DNA from: Ashinkailepas kermadecensis
Lineage: Eukaryota; Arthropoda; Thecostraca; Neolepadidae
Direction of reading: 5' to 3'
Length of the DNA: 64,000 nt
Assembly: GCA_034440615.1 (NCBI GenBank)
Contig: JAOTOM010004050.1
Location: 1 to 64,000, forward strand
Both the position numbers and the translations under genes were made by a program. Below the pieces are notes generated by a model. It was not told the DNA's origin. It did not search any database and was given only the letters and a program-made list of their open reading frames with translations. Below, one piece after another: positions 12,640 to 24,463 of this stretch. Numbering within the stretch: position 1 is the first letter of the stretch; every line of letters starts with the position of its first letter.

Positions 12640-14010
12640 GCAAATTAGTATTTTGAAGCAAGGAAGACCTCATATAAGCGTTTTATAACAACTGTTGTCG
12701 CTGTATGACCTCTGTAGTCGATGCGCCCCTCCCCTCCCCCCCCCCACACCAATTATTGTCGACGTAACTTATTAAAAACGCATGAATGGACATACTTCGG
12801 TAAAGCATGCCTACAGAACAACTCGCCTGGAGCTTCCTCTGACCATGATATTAGTTAGGAATCTCTGCCAATGTCTGTCAAATGCATGGTGCTCATGTAC
12901 GGGCAAAGAACCTCAATTTCAATAACTATATGTAGCTGAAAAGCTAGACCCAGCCTCTCATTCCACCCACACTTCCTGATAAGTATATATGTTCTGAACT
13001 ACAAGTAATTTACGCAATAGCCTTGCAATAGTTGCTGATAAGTTCTGCGACATAATCGCAAATAAAGTCAAGAGATCAAATGAAAGAAGACAGGCTAACA
13101 AAAGTGAAGCACTTGCCGAAAATATCTGCCGTAAAAGGCTACCTGGAGCCACTCCTGAGCAAAGTACACTCTCGATATTATCTAAAGCTTTCCCAGGGCT
13201 TCCAAAATTGGTCATGTGGCACTATAGTGGCACTATGGTTCCTCATGGTGTCCTTCTACTTTGGTGTGCATCCAAAAACTTGGTTCTGGACCGGTTGGAG
13301 GGAGGGGAGGCAATTAAAAATATGAATTTTAAAGAACAAAATCTTCAGATTTGAACAGCGACCATTCGTCAGGTTTGCGTAAGATAATATTAATCTAACA
13401 AAATGTTTTATATTTGGAGAAGGCACCCTCGAGGGGGAGGCATGGGTAGAACCACAAGTGCTTCTACTCTACTGGTAAGCATACGAACTATGAACAGTCA
13501 AATAGCGTAGCCACTGGCTCTTGAACACTCACCGCGATGTTTGGCGATGGTTAACTGTTTTCGAAGATACAGACGGCGACAATTAAACATGTCATGAGGT
13601 GCTAAATCTGATCAATTTTTTTCTTCGGAACATGTTTCCCAAAATTCGTACCTGGAGCCGCCTCTTATCAACCTAGAGGGTTAACTAGTTGACATCCTAT
13701 GTACAAACTAATATTAGAAATGATCACCAAGTTTCAGGATGATCGCTTCAAGCGCTCATGAGCTGCAGACCGACAGCCACAGATGGGAAGGGTGGGTCTT
13801 TGCAGGCCTCTCCCGTCATAGAGTTAAGCATGCTTACTGTTTGCTCAGGGAAAGCTTGTGCATGATGCAGCTGAAGGGAGAATGAACTTGGATGCAACTA
13901 TTAATCAACAAATTCGTGACTTCGTGAAATTATAACCCAACTAAGATTATCTGTAGCGGAAAACTTGACGTTTCTCTTGCCTTCTACGAATACATTCATA
14001 CGCCTCTGTA
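12640..14010. other. No gene seen; G-rich dispersed-repeat fragment
   Basis: No supported exon. Positions 13,290-13,450 hold a fragment (GGGAGGGGAGGCAATTAAAA, later GGAGAAGGCACCCTCGAGGG) of the same general type as 25,690-25,860 and 39,240-39,450. This is a diffuse family whose ends I cannot place. Confidence 0.45.
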
Positions 14011-14013
14011 CTA

Positions 14014-14493
14014 TTACGTGTGTTCTGGCCATTCAACAACCCGAGTTCCGGGTGGCGGCAAGCCAACCATTACACAAATAGACTTAATTCGTAACACATG
14101 ATGTTTAAAGTTTCCAGAACCGTACACCCACGTCCTTCGAATAATTGGCGCCATTCCGGAATTTCCCGCATCCATCCGGATCCGACCTAAGTACACGAGA
14201 AGCAAACCAAACTTCAGCGGCTCACTAATCGCCAGAAACCGGGAATTCCGCCCTTTGCCGCCATGGATCAACGGCTCAATCATTCGCATCCAGGTTAGAC
14301 GGCTGGGCCCCTTTACCACCAGGGCCGACGACGCAGCCCTGTACCGCCAGGGGCCGACGCCATGACCCTGCCACCAGGGCCGACAGTAGCCGCCACTCGG
14401 CGGACCCTGCGTCGTCGCCAGCCGCTCCTCAGAAGCCAGGCGTGCAGCCATGCATCTTAATCGGCAAACGGCTAAACTGGAGCGGCCGGTCAC
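14014..14493 (-). other. Unassigned 159-codon open frame, minus strand
   Basis: A continuous frame begins MTGRSSLAVCRLRCMAARL and runs to a stop at 14,014. The middle part (SEPLKFGLLLVYLGRIRMDA) looks protein-like, but I recognise no domain and see no splice borders or promoter. It ends just before the large 35-bp array. It could be a relic of a dispersed repeat as easily as a gene. Confidence 0.2.
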
Positions 14494-14539
14494 CTCCAGC
14501 GAGGGGCCTCACCAGTTTAGTTGCGACGCTGGCCGTGTC

Positions 14540-16035
14540 AGTGCCACGTGCAGCCAACTGATGACTGTCGTGTCAGTGTCACGTGCAGCCAACTGATGAC
14601 TGTCGTGTCAGTGTCACGTGCAGCCAACTGATGACTGTCGTGTCAGTGTCACGTGCAGCCAACTGATGACTGTCGTGTCAGTGTCACGTGCAGCCAACTG
14701 ATGACTGTCGTGTCAGTGTCACGTGCAGCCAACTGATGACTGTCGTGTCAGTGCCACGTGCAGCCAGCTGATGACTGTCGTGTCAGTGCCACGTGCAGCC
14801 AACTGATGACTGTCGTGTCAGTGTCACGTGCAGCCAACTGATGACTGTCGGCCAGCTGATGACTGTCGTGTCAGTGTCACGTGCAGCCAACTGATGACTG
14901 TCGGCCAACTGATGACTGTCGTGTCAGTGTCACATGCAGCCAACTGATGACTGTCGTGCCAGTGCCACGTGCAGCCAACTGATGACTGTCGTGTCAGTGT
15001 CACGTGCAGCCAACTGATGACTGTCGTGTCAGTGTCACGTGCAGCCAGCTGATGACTGTCGTGTCTCTGATGACTGTCGTGTCAGTGCCACGTGCAGCCA
15101 ACTGATGACTGTCGGCCAACTGATGACTGTCGTGTCAGTGTCACATGCAGCCAACTGATGACTGCCGTGTCAGTGCCACGTGCAGCCAACTGATGACTGT
15201 CGTGTCAGTGTCACGTGCAGCCAACTGATGACTGTCGTGTCAGTGTCACGTGCAGCCAGCTGATGACTGTCGTGTCAGTGTCACGTGCAGCCAACTGATG
15301 ACTGTCGTGTCAGTGCCACGTGCAGCCAACTGATGACTGTCGTGTCAGTGCCACGTGCAGCCAGCTGATGACTGTCGTGTCAGTGCCACGTGCAGCCAAC
15401 TGATGACTGTCGTGTCAGTGTCACGTGCAGCCAAGTGGTGCCTGTCGTGTCAGTGCCACGTGCAGCCACCTGATGACTGCCGTGTCAGTGTCACGTGCAG
15501 CCAACTGATAACTGTCGTGTCAGTGCCACGTGCAGCCAACTGATGACTGTCGTGTCAGTGCCACGTGCAGCCAGCTGATGACTGTCGTGTCAGTGTCACG
15601 TGCAGCCAACTGATGACTGTCGTGTCAGTGTCACGTGCAGCCAGCTGATGACTGTCGTGTCAGTGTCAGTGATGATGACTGCCGTGTCAGTGTCACGTGC
15701 AGCCAGCTGATGACTGCCGTGTCAGTGTCACGTGCAGCCAACTGATGACTGTCGTGTCAGTGTCACGTGCAGCCAACTGATGACTGTCGTGTCAGTGTCA
15801 CGTGCAGCCAACTGATGACTGTCGTGTCAGTGTCACGTGCAGCCAGCTGATGACTGTCGTGTCAGTGCCACGTGCAGCCAACTGATGACTGCCGTGTCAG
15901 TGTCACGTGCAGCCAACTGATGACTGTCGTGTCAGTGTCACGTGCAGCCAACTGATGACTGTCGTGTCAGTGTCACGTGCAGCCAACTGATGACTGCCGT
16001 GTCAGTGTCACGTGCAGCCAACTGATGACTGTCGT
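14540..16035. repeat. 35-bp minisatellite, about 42 copies
   Basis: Highly uniform 35-bp units combine TGATGACTGTCGTGTCAGTG with TCACGTGCAGCCAAC. A few deleted units exist, for example near 14,850, 14,905, 15,065 and 15,670. Variant bases (GTG/GCC, AAC/AGC) recur non-randomly, which indicates homogenisation by slippage or unequal exchange. Each unit carries a CACGTG E-box and a CACGTGCAG acceptor-like triplet. Confidence 0.97.
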
Positions 16036-16094
16036 ACACGAGCCATTGAGGCGGCGCCGACATCAGCGCGCTGCGTGACACAATGACACAACAG

Positions 16095-17440
16095 GTATGC
16101 CACGTGACACTGACTGACCAGACGGTGCCCACGGTATGTGGCGTGACACGGACTGACAGGGCGGTGCCCATGGTATGTGACGTGACACGGACTGACAGGG
16201 CGGTGCCCATGGTATGTGACGTGACACGGACTGACAGGGCGGTGCCCACGGTATGTGACGCGACACGGACTGACAGGGTGGTGCCCACGGTATGTGACGT
16301 GACACGGACTGACAGGGCGGTGCCCACGGTATGTGACGCGACACGGACTGATAGGGTGGTATCCACGGTATGTGACGTGACACGGACTGACAGGGCGGTG
16401 CCCACGGTATGTGACGTGACACGGACTGACAGGGCGGTGCCCACGGTATGTGACGTGACACGGACTGACAGGGCGGTGCCCACGGTATGTGACGTGACAC
16501 GGACTGACAGGGCGGTGCCCACGGTATGTGACGTGACACGGACTGACCAGACGGTGCCCACGGTATGTGACGTGACACGGACTGACAGGGCGGTGCCCAC
16601 GGTATGTGACGTGACACGGACTGACAGGGCGGTGCCCACGGTATGTGATGTGACACGGACTGACCAGACGGTACCCACGGTATGTGACGCGACACGGACT
16701 GACAGGGCGGTGCCCACGGTATGTGACGTGACACGGACTGACCAGACGGTACCCACGGTATGTGACGCGACACAGACTGACCAGACGGTGCCCACGGTAT
16801 GTGACGTGACACGGACTAACAGGGCGGTGCCCACGGTATGTGACGTGACACGGACTGATAGGGTGGTATCCACGGTATGTGACGTGACACGGACTGACCA
16901 GACGGTGCCCACGGTATGTGACGTGACACGGACTAACAGGGCGGTGCCCACGGTATGTGACGTGACACGGACTGATAGGGTGGTATCCACGGTATGTGAC
17001 GTGACACGGACTGACCAGACGGTGCCCACGGTATGTGACGTGACACGGACTAACAGGGCGGTGCCCACGGTATGTGACGTGACACGGACTGATAGGGTGG
17101 TATCCACGGTATGTGACGTGACACGGACTGACCAGACGGTGCCCACGGTATGTGACGTGACACGGACTGGCAGGGCGGTGCCCATGGTATGTGATGTGAC
17201 ACGGACTGACAGGGTGGTGCCCACGGTATGTGACGTGACACGGACTGACAGGGTGGTATCCACGGTATGTGACGTGACACGGACTGACCAGACGGTGCCC
17301 ACGGTATGTGACGTGACACGGACTGATGGGGTGGTGCCCACGGTGTGTGACGTGACACGGACTGACCAGACGGTGCCCACGGTGTGTGACGTGACACGGA
17401 CTGATGGGGTGGTGCCCACGGTGTGTGACGTGACACGGAC
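16095..17440. repeat. 39-bp minisatellite, about 34 copies
   Basis: Units of 39 bp combine GGTATGTGACGTGACACGGA with CTGACAGGGCGGTGCCCAC and form several subtypes (CAGGGCGG, CCAGACGG, TAGGGTGGTATC). From about 16,800 to 17,150 a trio of subtypes repeats as a 117-bp higher-order unit. Because 39 is divisible by 3, both strands keep frames open for 490-610 codons; these are by-products. The array begins about 60 bp after the end of the 35-bp array and stops about 40 bp before the donor of the signal-peptide exon. Confidence 0.97.
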
Positions 17441-17480
17441 TGGTCGGCCGGGCGGATGTGCTATGCTGATGTGTACCTAC

Positions 17481-17541
17481 CGTGGCATGCGAGCGTCAAG
17501 GCCAGAGCCAGCGAGGCATGAACGGACGGCGCCATCCTGTG
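17481..17541 (-). CDS. First coding exon with signal peptide, minus strand (gene B)
   Basis: On the minus strand an acceptor-like CGACCACAG is followed by G and an ATG at 17,535. The frame reads MAPSVHASLALALTLACH and ends in phase 1 at a good donor, CACG|GTAGGTAC (exon end 17,481). The peptide has the short polar start, hydrophobic core and small residues of a secretion signal. The upstream array (17,542-17,800, minus sense) repeats the acceptor-like piece and the downstream array begins 40 bp past the donor, the arrangement seen around well-supported exons in this window. The next exon is uncertain: the phase fits the cysteine-rich frame at 9,907, but not an exon starting at the nearest acceptor (about 16,070), where an immediate stop appears. 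Confidence 0.45.
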
Positions 17542-17800
17542 GTCGGGTCACCAGGTGCCAGCTGGGTCCTGTGGTCGGGTCACCAGATGCCAGCTGGGTC
17601 CTGTGGTCGGGTCACCAGATGCCAGCTGGGTCCTGTGGTCGGGTCACCAGATGCCAGCTGGGTCCTGTGGTCGGGTCACCAGGTGCCCGCTGGATCCTTC
17701 ACCAGGTGCCAGCTGGGTCCTGTGGTCGGATCACCAGGTGCCCGCTGGATCCTGTGGTCGGGTCACCAGGTGTCCGCTGGATCCTGTGGTCCTGTGGTCC
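17542..17800. repeat. 32-bp minisatellite carrying an acceptor-like site
   Basis: About eight units join GTGGTCGGGTCACCAGATGC to CAGCTGGGTCCT, the last ones with deletions. On the minus strand each unit contains CCCGACCACAG|GA, the sequence that precedes the ATG exon at 17,535. Confidence 0.92.
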
Positions 17801-18077
17801 TGTGGCTGAGTATCGGCTGATGCTGAAGCTGAGCACTGCTGGTCTCAGCGTTGGTCCGCAGCAGTCGGCTGATGGTCCACCGTGGTCACCTGATGGTTCC
17901 CGTTGGTCTAATGTCGCCTCGAAAGACCGCTAATTGTCGGCTTGAGCCACTGCAGTCCTTACTCGGTCGTTTTGCAATCCTGTGTTTGGCAGGTCAGTGA
18001 ATGACGATTATTGCTCGCGAGGGCCGGTCCAGAGAGCAATGCAGCAGTACAAATCACATCCGCCCGCCAGTTTCCTG

Positions 18078-18392
18078 GTTCACCTGTCAGGTAATCACTT
18101 GGGTTACCTGCTGGGTCACCTGCCGGGTCACCTGGACTGCCACGGAAGGTCAGTCCAGCCGCGGACCGCTCTGAACCTCAGACCGACCGACTCGGTCATC
18201 AGTCGCGCCGCCAAGTGGTCCAGTGACACTGGCAGTCGCCGTTCACCGTTCTGTCGGCGGTCGCCCGGTGCCACCCACTCGTCCCAGCGACGCTCCCGCC
18301 CGACTCTAGCGCGTGCACTGCCGCCGCCCTGGCCACTGCTGTCGGTCCATACCGGCACACAGCCGCCGCCCGCCACCGGTCCGCCGGCCAAC
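18078..18392 (-). other. Possible minus-strand exon followed by repeated donor-like sites
   Basis: On the minus strand a frame open for about 88 codons ends in ...RGWTDLPWQS at CAG|GTGACC (about 18,133). Immediately past that point come three more copies of a roughly 15-bp piece with CAGGTGACC or CAGGTAACC (18,078-18,130). The same exon-end-plus-donor duplication is seen in the CNG gene. No domain was recognised and the 5' border is not resolved. Confidence 0.22.
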
Positions 18393-18645
18393 AATGGTGT
18401 ATTGTGACTCCGCCCGCCACCGGTCTACACGTCAACACCGGTGTATTGTAACTCCGCCCGCCATCGGTCCGCCGGCCAACAATGGTGTATTGTAACTCCG
18501 CCTGCCACCGGTCTGAGGGCCAACACCGGTGTATTGTAACTCCGCCTGCCACCGGTCTGCAGGTAAACAATGCTGTATTGTAACTCCGCCCACCAACGGC
18601 CCCCAAGCCAAAGCAGGAGTAGTGTAACTCCGTCCACTACCGGTC
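18380..18645. repeat. 44-bp minisatellite, about 6 copies
   Basis: Units join CCACCGGTCTGAGGGCCAAC with ACCGGTGTATTGTAACTCCG. CCGGT blocks alternate with TGTATTGTAACTCCGCC. Confidence 0.93.
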
Positions 18646-18774
18646 CGGTCGGTAAATATGTTACTTGTTATTGGAGATGACTTTTACCAGCAATGATGAA
18701 GCCCGATAGAGTTGGCCACGTATATTGACGAGAAGAGTGACAGCATCCCAATCCGGTGCAACCTGATGTGGCCT

Positions 18775-18828
18775 GACCCGTCCTGACCCGTCCTGACCCG
18801 GCCTGACCCGGCATGACCCGGCATGACC
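18775..18828. repeat. 10-bp CCTGACCCGT tandem repeat
   Basis: About five near-perfect copies of CCTGACCCGT/G. Confidence 0.9.
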
Positions 18829-19054
18829 GTCACACCTTCTAAACCCAAACATTTTCACTTACCGCGTCTCGAGTCCAGGCTCCTGATGACTTCACTCAAA
18901 GGTAGACCTGCTCGTTAAATTGTGATCATTACTACGTCCATGCCTTCATCACAATATTTGCTCTGAAGTACCTACTTGCAATATTTGTTCAATTAGAGAG
19001 TGTTGGACTTGTCCAGGCCCCACCATTGAATTCGAACCTCCGATAATTTTTCCA

Positions 19055-19265
19055 CTCCATGCATTATACCGTAATTTCAGTACCACAACGCCACATATAC
19101 CGTGATTTCAGTATCACATTACCGCACACACCGCGATTTCAGTCCACAATACTGCACACACCGCGATTTCAGTACCACAATACTGCACATACCTCGATTG
19201 CAGTATTACAATACCGCATATACCGTGATTGTAGTGTCACAATGCCGCACATATCGCGATTTCAA
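19055..19265. repeat. About 31-bp minisatellite, 6-7 copies
   Basis: Units such as CACACACCGCGATTTCAGTA, then CCACAATACTG, with considerable divergence. Each has a CCGCGATT or CCGTGATT core. Confidence 0.88.
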
Positions 19266-19289
19266 TAATTGTCCTAGCTCGTCCAGTGA

Positions 19290-21420
19290 CATCCACCGGT
19301 AATAAATACTAAACCTTAATTGAACCAGAAGTAACAATTTCCAAACGCATCTTTTCTTTTCACAGTGCCGCTAGAACGCTCCCACAATGTGCTCAAATAG
19401 TAGCATTATGCAAGTGCAAACCCTCGTAATTCCTTATATTTACATCCCTTCGCAATGCTGAGGCTAATTCGACCTCCGTCGATCGCTGTTCTGGACGAAA
19501 TGAATAGTCTGGTACGTACACGTCACCGTGTGGTCTATGCTTGGACATTCAAAACGTTCAGGCATAAGGCTTTCAATGTCTCACGGTACGTCTTCCAGAT
19601 CAGGCCAATCCAGCATTTGATGATGATTGGACAATCCCACATTCCTCAACGGTCCATCTCATGAACAGCTGCTATCGGAACTGTCAGATTTCCAGTACTC
19701 TTCCGTGCATCTTTTGGGCGGTCTACAACGTCTACCGTCAGGTCAACCGGCCCCGAGATAAGCACGTCACAGCGATGGTATGCCTACAGGTCCCAGGCAT
19801 GCTCCAGCGTTGGCATACATTACTCGGTGATCCGTGAATCGGCGAGCCGGATGCTCTCGAGGTACCTTTAGCAGCGTGATGGCCGTACTGCGAGTACATG
19901 GTGTTACTTTTAAGTGGGAACTTGAGGTCAAAGATAACATCATGAGTCCTGGCACGTCCATTTTGTTGTTGCCTTTTAAGTTCCGACTAAATCTTGCATG
20001 AAGGTATGCTGATGCTGTTAATGAAAAACAAACTATGGAATTGATTTCGTAGTTCTATATGAGTTAGCGTGACCTGATGTAGTTTGGTGCCCTGTATGTA
20101 AGCCAGGAGTCCTAGGACATTCCTTGTGCTAAAGTCAACTTCAGCATTTCTACAATTATCGTGAGTAGGTATGCAGCACATCGTTCAGCAACTCTTCATT
20201 CATAACTTTTGCACACCGAACTCTTAGTGCGTTGAAGTCTTCCCGCAGATAAAATGTTTTGTCAAAACCTTTGTCGAAGTTAAATTTCATGCGGAAAATC
20301 TTCGTGTTCTTGAATTATTTTAGCAAGAACTTCACATGAAGCCTGGGTTTTTACTTTGTTCATGTGCACATGTTTCCTGGGGGGCAATTCCACGAGGGAG
20401 AGCGGGTGCAGCGAGGCCATGCTCGTAATATAACCGAAAGTACGGACATTTGTAAACCTCTACAGTTTCCGTCACTCTAAGGAGAGGCGCACCCATGATT
20501 ATGAGGAGGGAGTGGGGTGGGGGGTCCCATCTTGGACGCGCATCTGATCTTAGACAGATTTTACTGCTAAAATGTTTATTTCAGGTTACGCCCCTGATCA
20601 ACTGCGTTTAGTTTTTTTTATGTCAAATAACCAAAGCACTCGTCGCATTCTATGTTTATTTACGCTCCGAGATGCCCAAGTGGATCAACCTTTGAATCCT
20701 TTTATCCACATCTTCAGGAGCAATTTTAAGCAATTCTTCATCAGCCATTCTTAGAATATGTGCAACACATCATCGGCAAATGTTCGCAGATCTTACCTAA
20801 TCGAACCAATTCCTTTGGTTTATGCACGGCTATACTTCCACACTTCCGTCATGCACCCGTTGGCAGCCAATTTGTTGTTGCACATTCCAAAGCTGGAGTT
20901 GCCATAGGACAAGATTGGCCTACCGAAGTGGAGTGCACAATGTGGATTCCGAGAAGGCTAGAAAGGTGGGGAATTCAGTTAAGGCTGAGCAAATTGGAGC
21001 TACAGCCGTAAATCGTACGGCCGTATGAATGCCATGCTATACACCCATGCATGAGCGACACATTGATTGTGATAGTACGATTTGTGTGTACAAAGTGCTG
21101 CTTATCAAGATTGCTGTCAACAAGTATTCAATTAAAAAAATGCAGTGACAATTTAATCATAGAAGCTTGAGCATGTCAGGAATTGCCAGTGCCATCCAGG
21201 CCTCCCCACAAACACATCACCCTCCCCGTCACCAGCCACATTGATTTATCCCACCCACACACTGATTAAAGTGTGATTAAACACGCTAATGCGCGAACCT
21301 TTTAAAGCTTAGGCCAGCTACCGTGACTGTTTTATGAGCCGCCGCGCCCATATGTTGACCACAGGAGCAGGCAGCACTCCATGAAAGTGGGCTGGAGCAC
21401 AGCAGCCTGCTGTGCCACCA
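19290..21420. other. No gene seen
   Basis: AT-rich unique sequence with only short frames. No splice-bordered exon, RNA gene or clear repeat was identified by reading. Confidence 0.5.
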
Positions 21421-21424
21421 TGCA

Positions 21425-21935
21425 TCGTCTGCACCGTCACCTGCGCTGTCACCTACACCGTCACCTACACCGTCACCCACACCGTCACCTACACCGTCAC
21501 CTACACCGTCACCTACACCGTCACCTACACCGTCACCTACACCGTCACCTACACCGTCACCTACACCGTCACCTACACCGTCACCTGCACCGTCACCTAC
21601 ACCGTCACCTGCACCGTCACCTACACCGTCACCTACACCGTCACCTACACCGTCACCTGCACCGTCACCTACACCGTCACCTACACTGTCACCTATACCG
21701 TCACCTACACCGTCACCTACACCGTCACCTGCGCCGTCACCTACACCGTCACCTACACCGTCACCTACACCGTCACCTACACAGTCACCTACACTGTCAC
21801 CTACACTGTCACCTATACCGTCACCTACACCGTCACCTGCACCGTCACCTACACCGTCACCTACACCGTCACCTACACCGTCACCTACACCGTCACCTGC
21901 ACCGTCACCTACACCGTCACCTGCGCCAGTTCCTC
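21425..21935. repeat. 12-bp minisatellite TACACCGTCACC, about 43 copies
   Basis: Nearly perfect copies of TACACCGTCACC with TGCACC, TGCGCC and TACACT/TATACC variants. Because 12 is divisible by 3, open frames spelling HRHL or YTVT repeats result; they are not genes. Confidence 0.98.
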
Positions 21936-21939
21936 ACTG

Positions 21940-23488
21940 CGCTCATTTGCAACGCACACTTGGTTGATCAAATGAAACCGGATGGCGACGGAAAGCCGAT
22001 CATCCGCTCGTGGAGGCGCGCCGTCAGTTGCGAAAGAGATGAAAGAACGTGCCGCCAACGTCTGGGATAAGCACCCGGCTTTGCGTATTACCATGTAATA
22101 GGCTGTGAGGCTCAATATCTTGAGGTGCGTGTACACAAAGCAATTTGTTTCAAAGGGCACCAAGGTATGAATAAAAAATGAAGCGAATTCAGAGGTAGCA
22201 AAGGAACACAAAGGGAACTAAAGGCATGCCAATTGAAATAGAAATACACAGACAAGGGTTCTGTCACAAAATATGCATGCCAAGGTCGCGTACCTACACC
22301 TCGTCCCTCCCAAATTTCGCATAGTAAAGACAGGAATAACTTTTATTTCCATCGATAGGTCAAATGTTTAGCAGAAACTGGCAACTTTGGTTGTCCCCTA
22401 AATGCTCCACTGTGCTGAAAACTGTTCTCAAAGTGTCCGTAATTAAAATAAGTAGTTGTGCACAAAATGCCTAACATATATCGCATCACATTACACATTG
22501 TTGTGGCATCCATTGGAGGTTGGCTGTAGAGCCACAGACACATGCCATAAACGACAAGATATTTAGACACGTGCTGCCGCTGCATTGCCGAGAGCTCCGA
22601 GTTTAATTCTGATAAAATAATATAACAATGGTGTAGCAGCAGCGACGTGGAAAATTTCCTGCCAGCGTACCAGCATTGAGCTCCATTGGGGGCGCTGGGC
22701 GAGCGGGGTTAACAGACGGCAGGGCTGCGGGACTCCACTGCGGCAGACACAGGATCGGGTATCAAACCGCCAAAGGGAACTGGTGCACCGACCGCAGCTG
22801 CACGCTCTCGCAGGCCTTGGCGGCCTGCATCGTACCTCAAACCGGATTATATATTCCAACGTGCCGATAAAATCGCTGGCGGTGAATCGATTGGCTGCAA
22901 GTTTTGGCTGCAGCTCAGCCTGAATTCATAACTATGCATACAATTGCTAAGCATTGTTTCGAGCTTAGATATTAAAATGCCCTGCTAATGAAATCGTATC
23001 TTCTGAATCGATTGGTGATGTGATTCGGTGCACACATTTCGGGATATGCTTTTAGCTGCGGACTTCGGCTGTAAAGTGGACTTTTCCCGTGAAGACACCG
23101 TGGAAGAATGTTGAAGTATTCGAATCTCTACCTTGACACCATTGTACACGCTGTGTTTAATTTTTTTTTAAATCTAGGCATAACTGTTTTACACAGATAT
23201 AGGAGGCATTACAGAAATCTTAATGAAGGCTTATATCTCCGCTTGGAGTATTTCATACCGAAAAATAAACAGAGACAGAAGTGCATGTTGGACATAAGTG
23301 CATCGCTATGCATTTTATCGTCCTTCGTGGTAAAATACACTACATTTTTGCATTATTTTCTTTCAGAGCGGATACGGGATAAGTTGAAGAAGCATCCATT
23401 CCTGCTGTTTCTCCGACTTGATAAACAAGAAATCCAACACTCCTCCCCATCGTGGGCGCTGAATGGCCGACGCAGTCGACGCGTCCCT
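21940..23488. other. No gene seen
   Basis: Moderately AT-rich sequence. A small GC-rich patch at 22,680-22,850 has short frames on both strands but no convincing borders. Confidence 0.45.
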
Positions 23489-23503
23489 AATCCCAAATGA
23501 CCA

Positions 23504-23668
23504 GGTGGACGAGTGGTGTAGGGGTAAGATGCTCGTCTCACAATCGAAAGATTGTGGGTTGGAGTCTCACCTGTCGCTACTCTTCGCCCGCGACCAATCG
23601 GCGTGAGAGATTGGCGACGCAATATGGCTCAACGGTCGACGTGTCGTAAAACCAATAACCAACCAACC
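23504..23668 (+). mobile_element. tRNA-derived SINE, copy 1
   Basis: The head carries a box-A-like TGGTGTAGGGGTAAGATGCT and a mutated box B (GGGTTGGAGTCTCACC). The body has TCTTCGCCCGCGACCAATCG and ACGGTCGACGTGTCGTAAAA, and the tail is CCAATAACC plus (AACC)n. Flanks 23,489-23,503 and 23,669-23,683 match at 13 of 15 positions and are a probable aged target-site duplication. Body and tail match the three other copies in the window. Confidence 0.88.
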
Positions 23669-23861
23669 AATCCCAACTAACCAACCAACCAATCCTCCCC
23701 ACCGCAAATGTGTATGTCCGTAAATATTTGGTTTGCACGTACAAGGGCGGATCCAGGCGGACGGTTGGGGAGGAAAGGTCGGCTTGGAAAGGGAGACAAA
23801 ATCCGAAAAGTTGCAGATATAAAAAAAAACTCGTCGGACACGTGGATGCAACGTGGTCAAA

Positions 23862-23930
23862 GACGCGAAACGAGGTCAAAGGTTGCGCTTCCTAGGTCAA
23901 AGGTCAAAGGTTGCGCTTCCTGATGGCGAT
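23862..23930. promoter_or_regulatory. Cluster of AGGTCA half-sites including a perfect DR1
   Basis: AGGTCAAAGGTCA at 23,894-23,906 is a perfect direct repeat of the nuclear-receptor half-site with 1-bp spacing, the class bound by RXR/HNF4/COUP-type receptors. It lies in a small duplication (GAGGTCAAAGGTTGCGCTTC and AAGGTCAAAGGTTGCGCTTC). No promoter or transcript is visible nearby, so function is unproven. Confidence 0.35.
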
Positions 23931-24463
23931 GCGGCCGCACCATTGGTCGGTCGATGCGATATCATGCGTTGGAGGGGCCAGGCCGGTGCGCGTCGTATCA
24001 GATGAGGAAACTGGTGGGACTGGATAGGCGCTTTCGTCGCATTTTTGACGGTGTTCTTCAACTTGCCCCGATTGTAATCAGCTTGTCGTAGCGGCGCTGC
24101 GTGACACTGCTATTACGCTTAATCATGTTGTAGATTTGATCGATAATGATATCGATTATTTCTATCGTTGTATTAGTTGGAAACCCATTCCTCGAAATTG
24201 GCCCGAAAAGTCCGCTGTCTTTTTTTTGTCAACGCTGGTGTTCCAAGAACAATCCGAGAAGTTGTCTGTTTTTGTCCGGCTGACCTTGAGCCCGTCTGAG
24301 GAAGACCACGCCCCGTGTGTAACCAGGTCAGCCTCGGCGATGAGGCGGAGTTCCGCGAGGCTGGCACACGTAGGCAGCGTGCTGTGCAATGGACACGACT
24401 TGCGAGTCGTCGGCGTGGGTGATGATGGAAGCATGTGGTCAGAGGCGAGCCAAGGGCGGCGGC

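Noticed and set aside
14540..16035. CRISPR-like regular repeats
   Set aside because: Units are contiguous with no unique spacers, the genome is eukaryotic and no cas genes are present.
16083..17933. 616-codon plus-strand frame and 493-codon minus-strand frame
   Set aside because: Both come from a 39-bp tandem unit (13 codons) with no stop in several frames. Frames open on both strands and no unique protein sequence mark them as array by-products.
21381..22070. 229-codon His/Leu/Arg repeat protein
   Set aside because: Pure product of the 12-bp TACACCGTCACC array.
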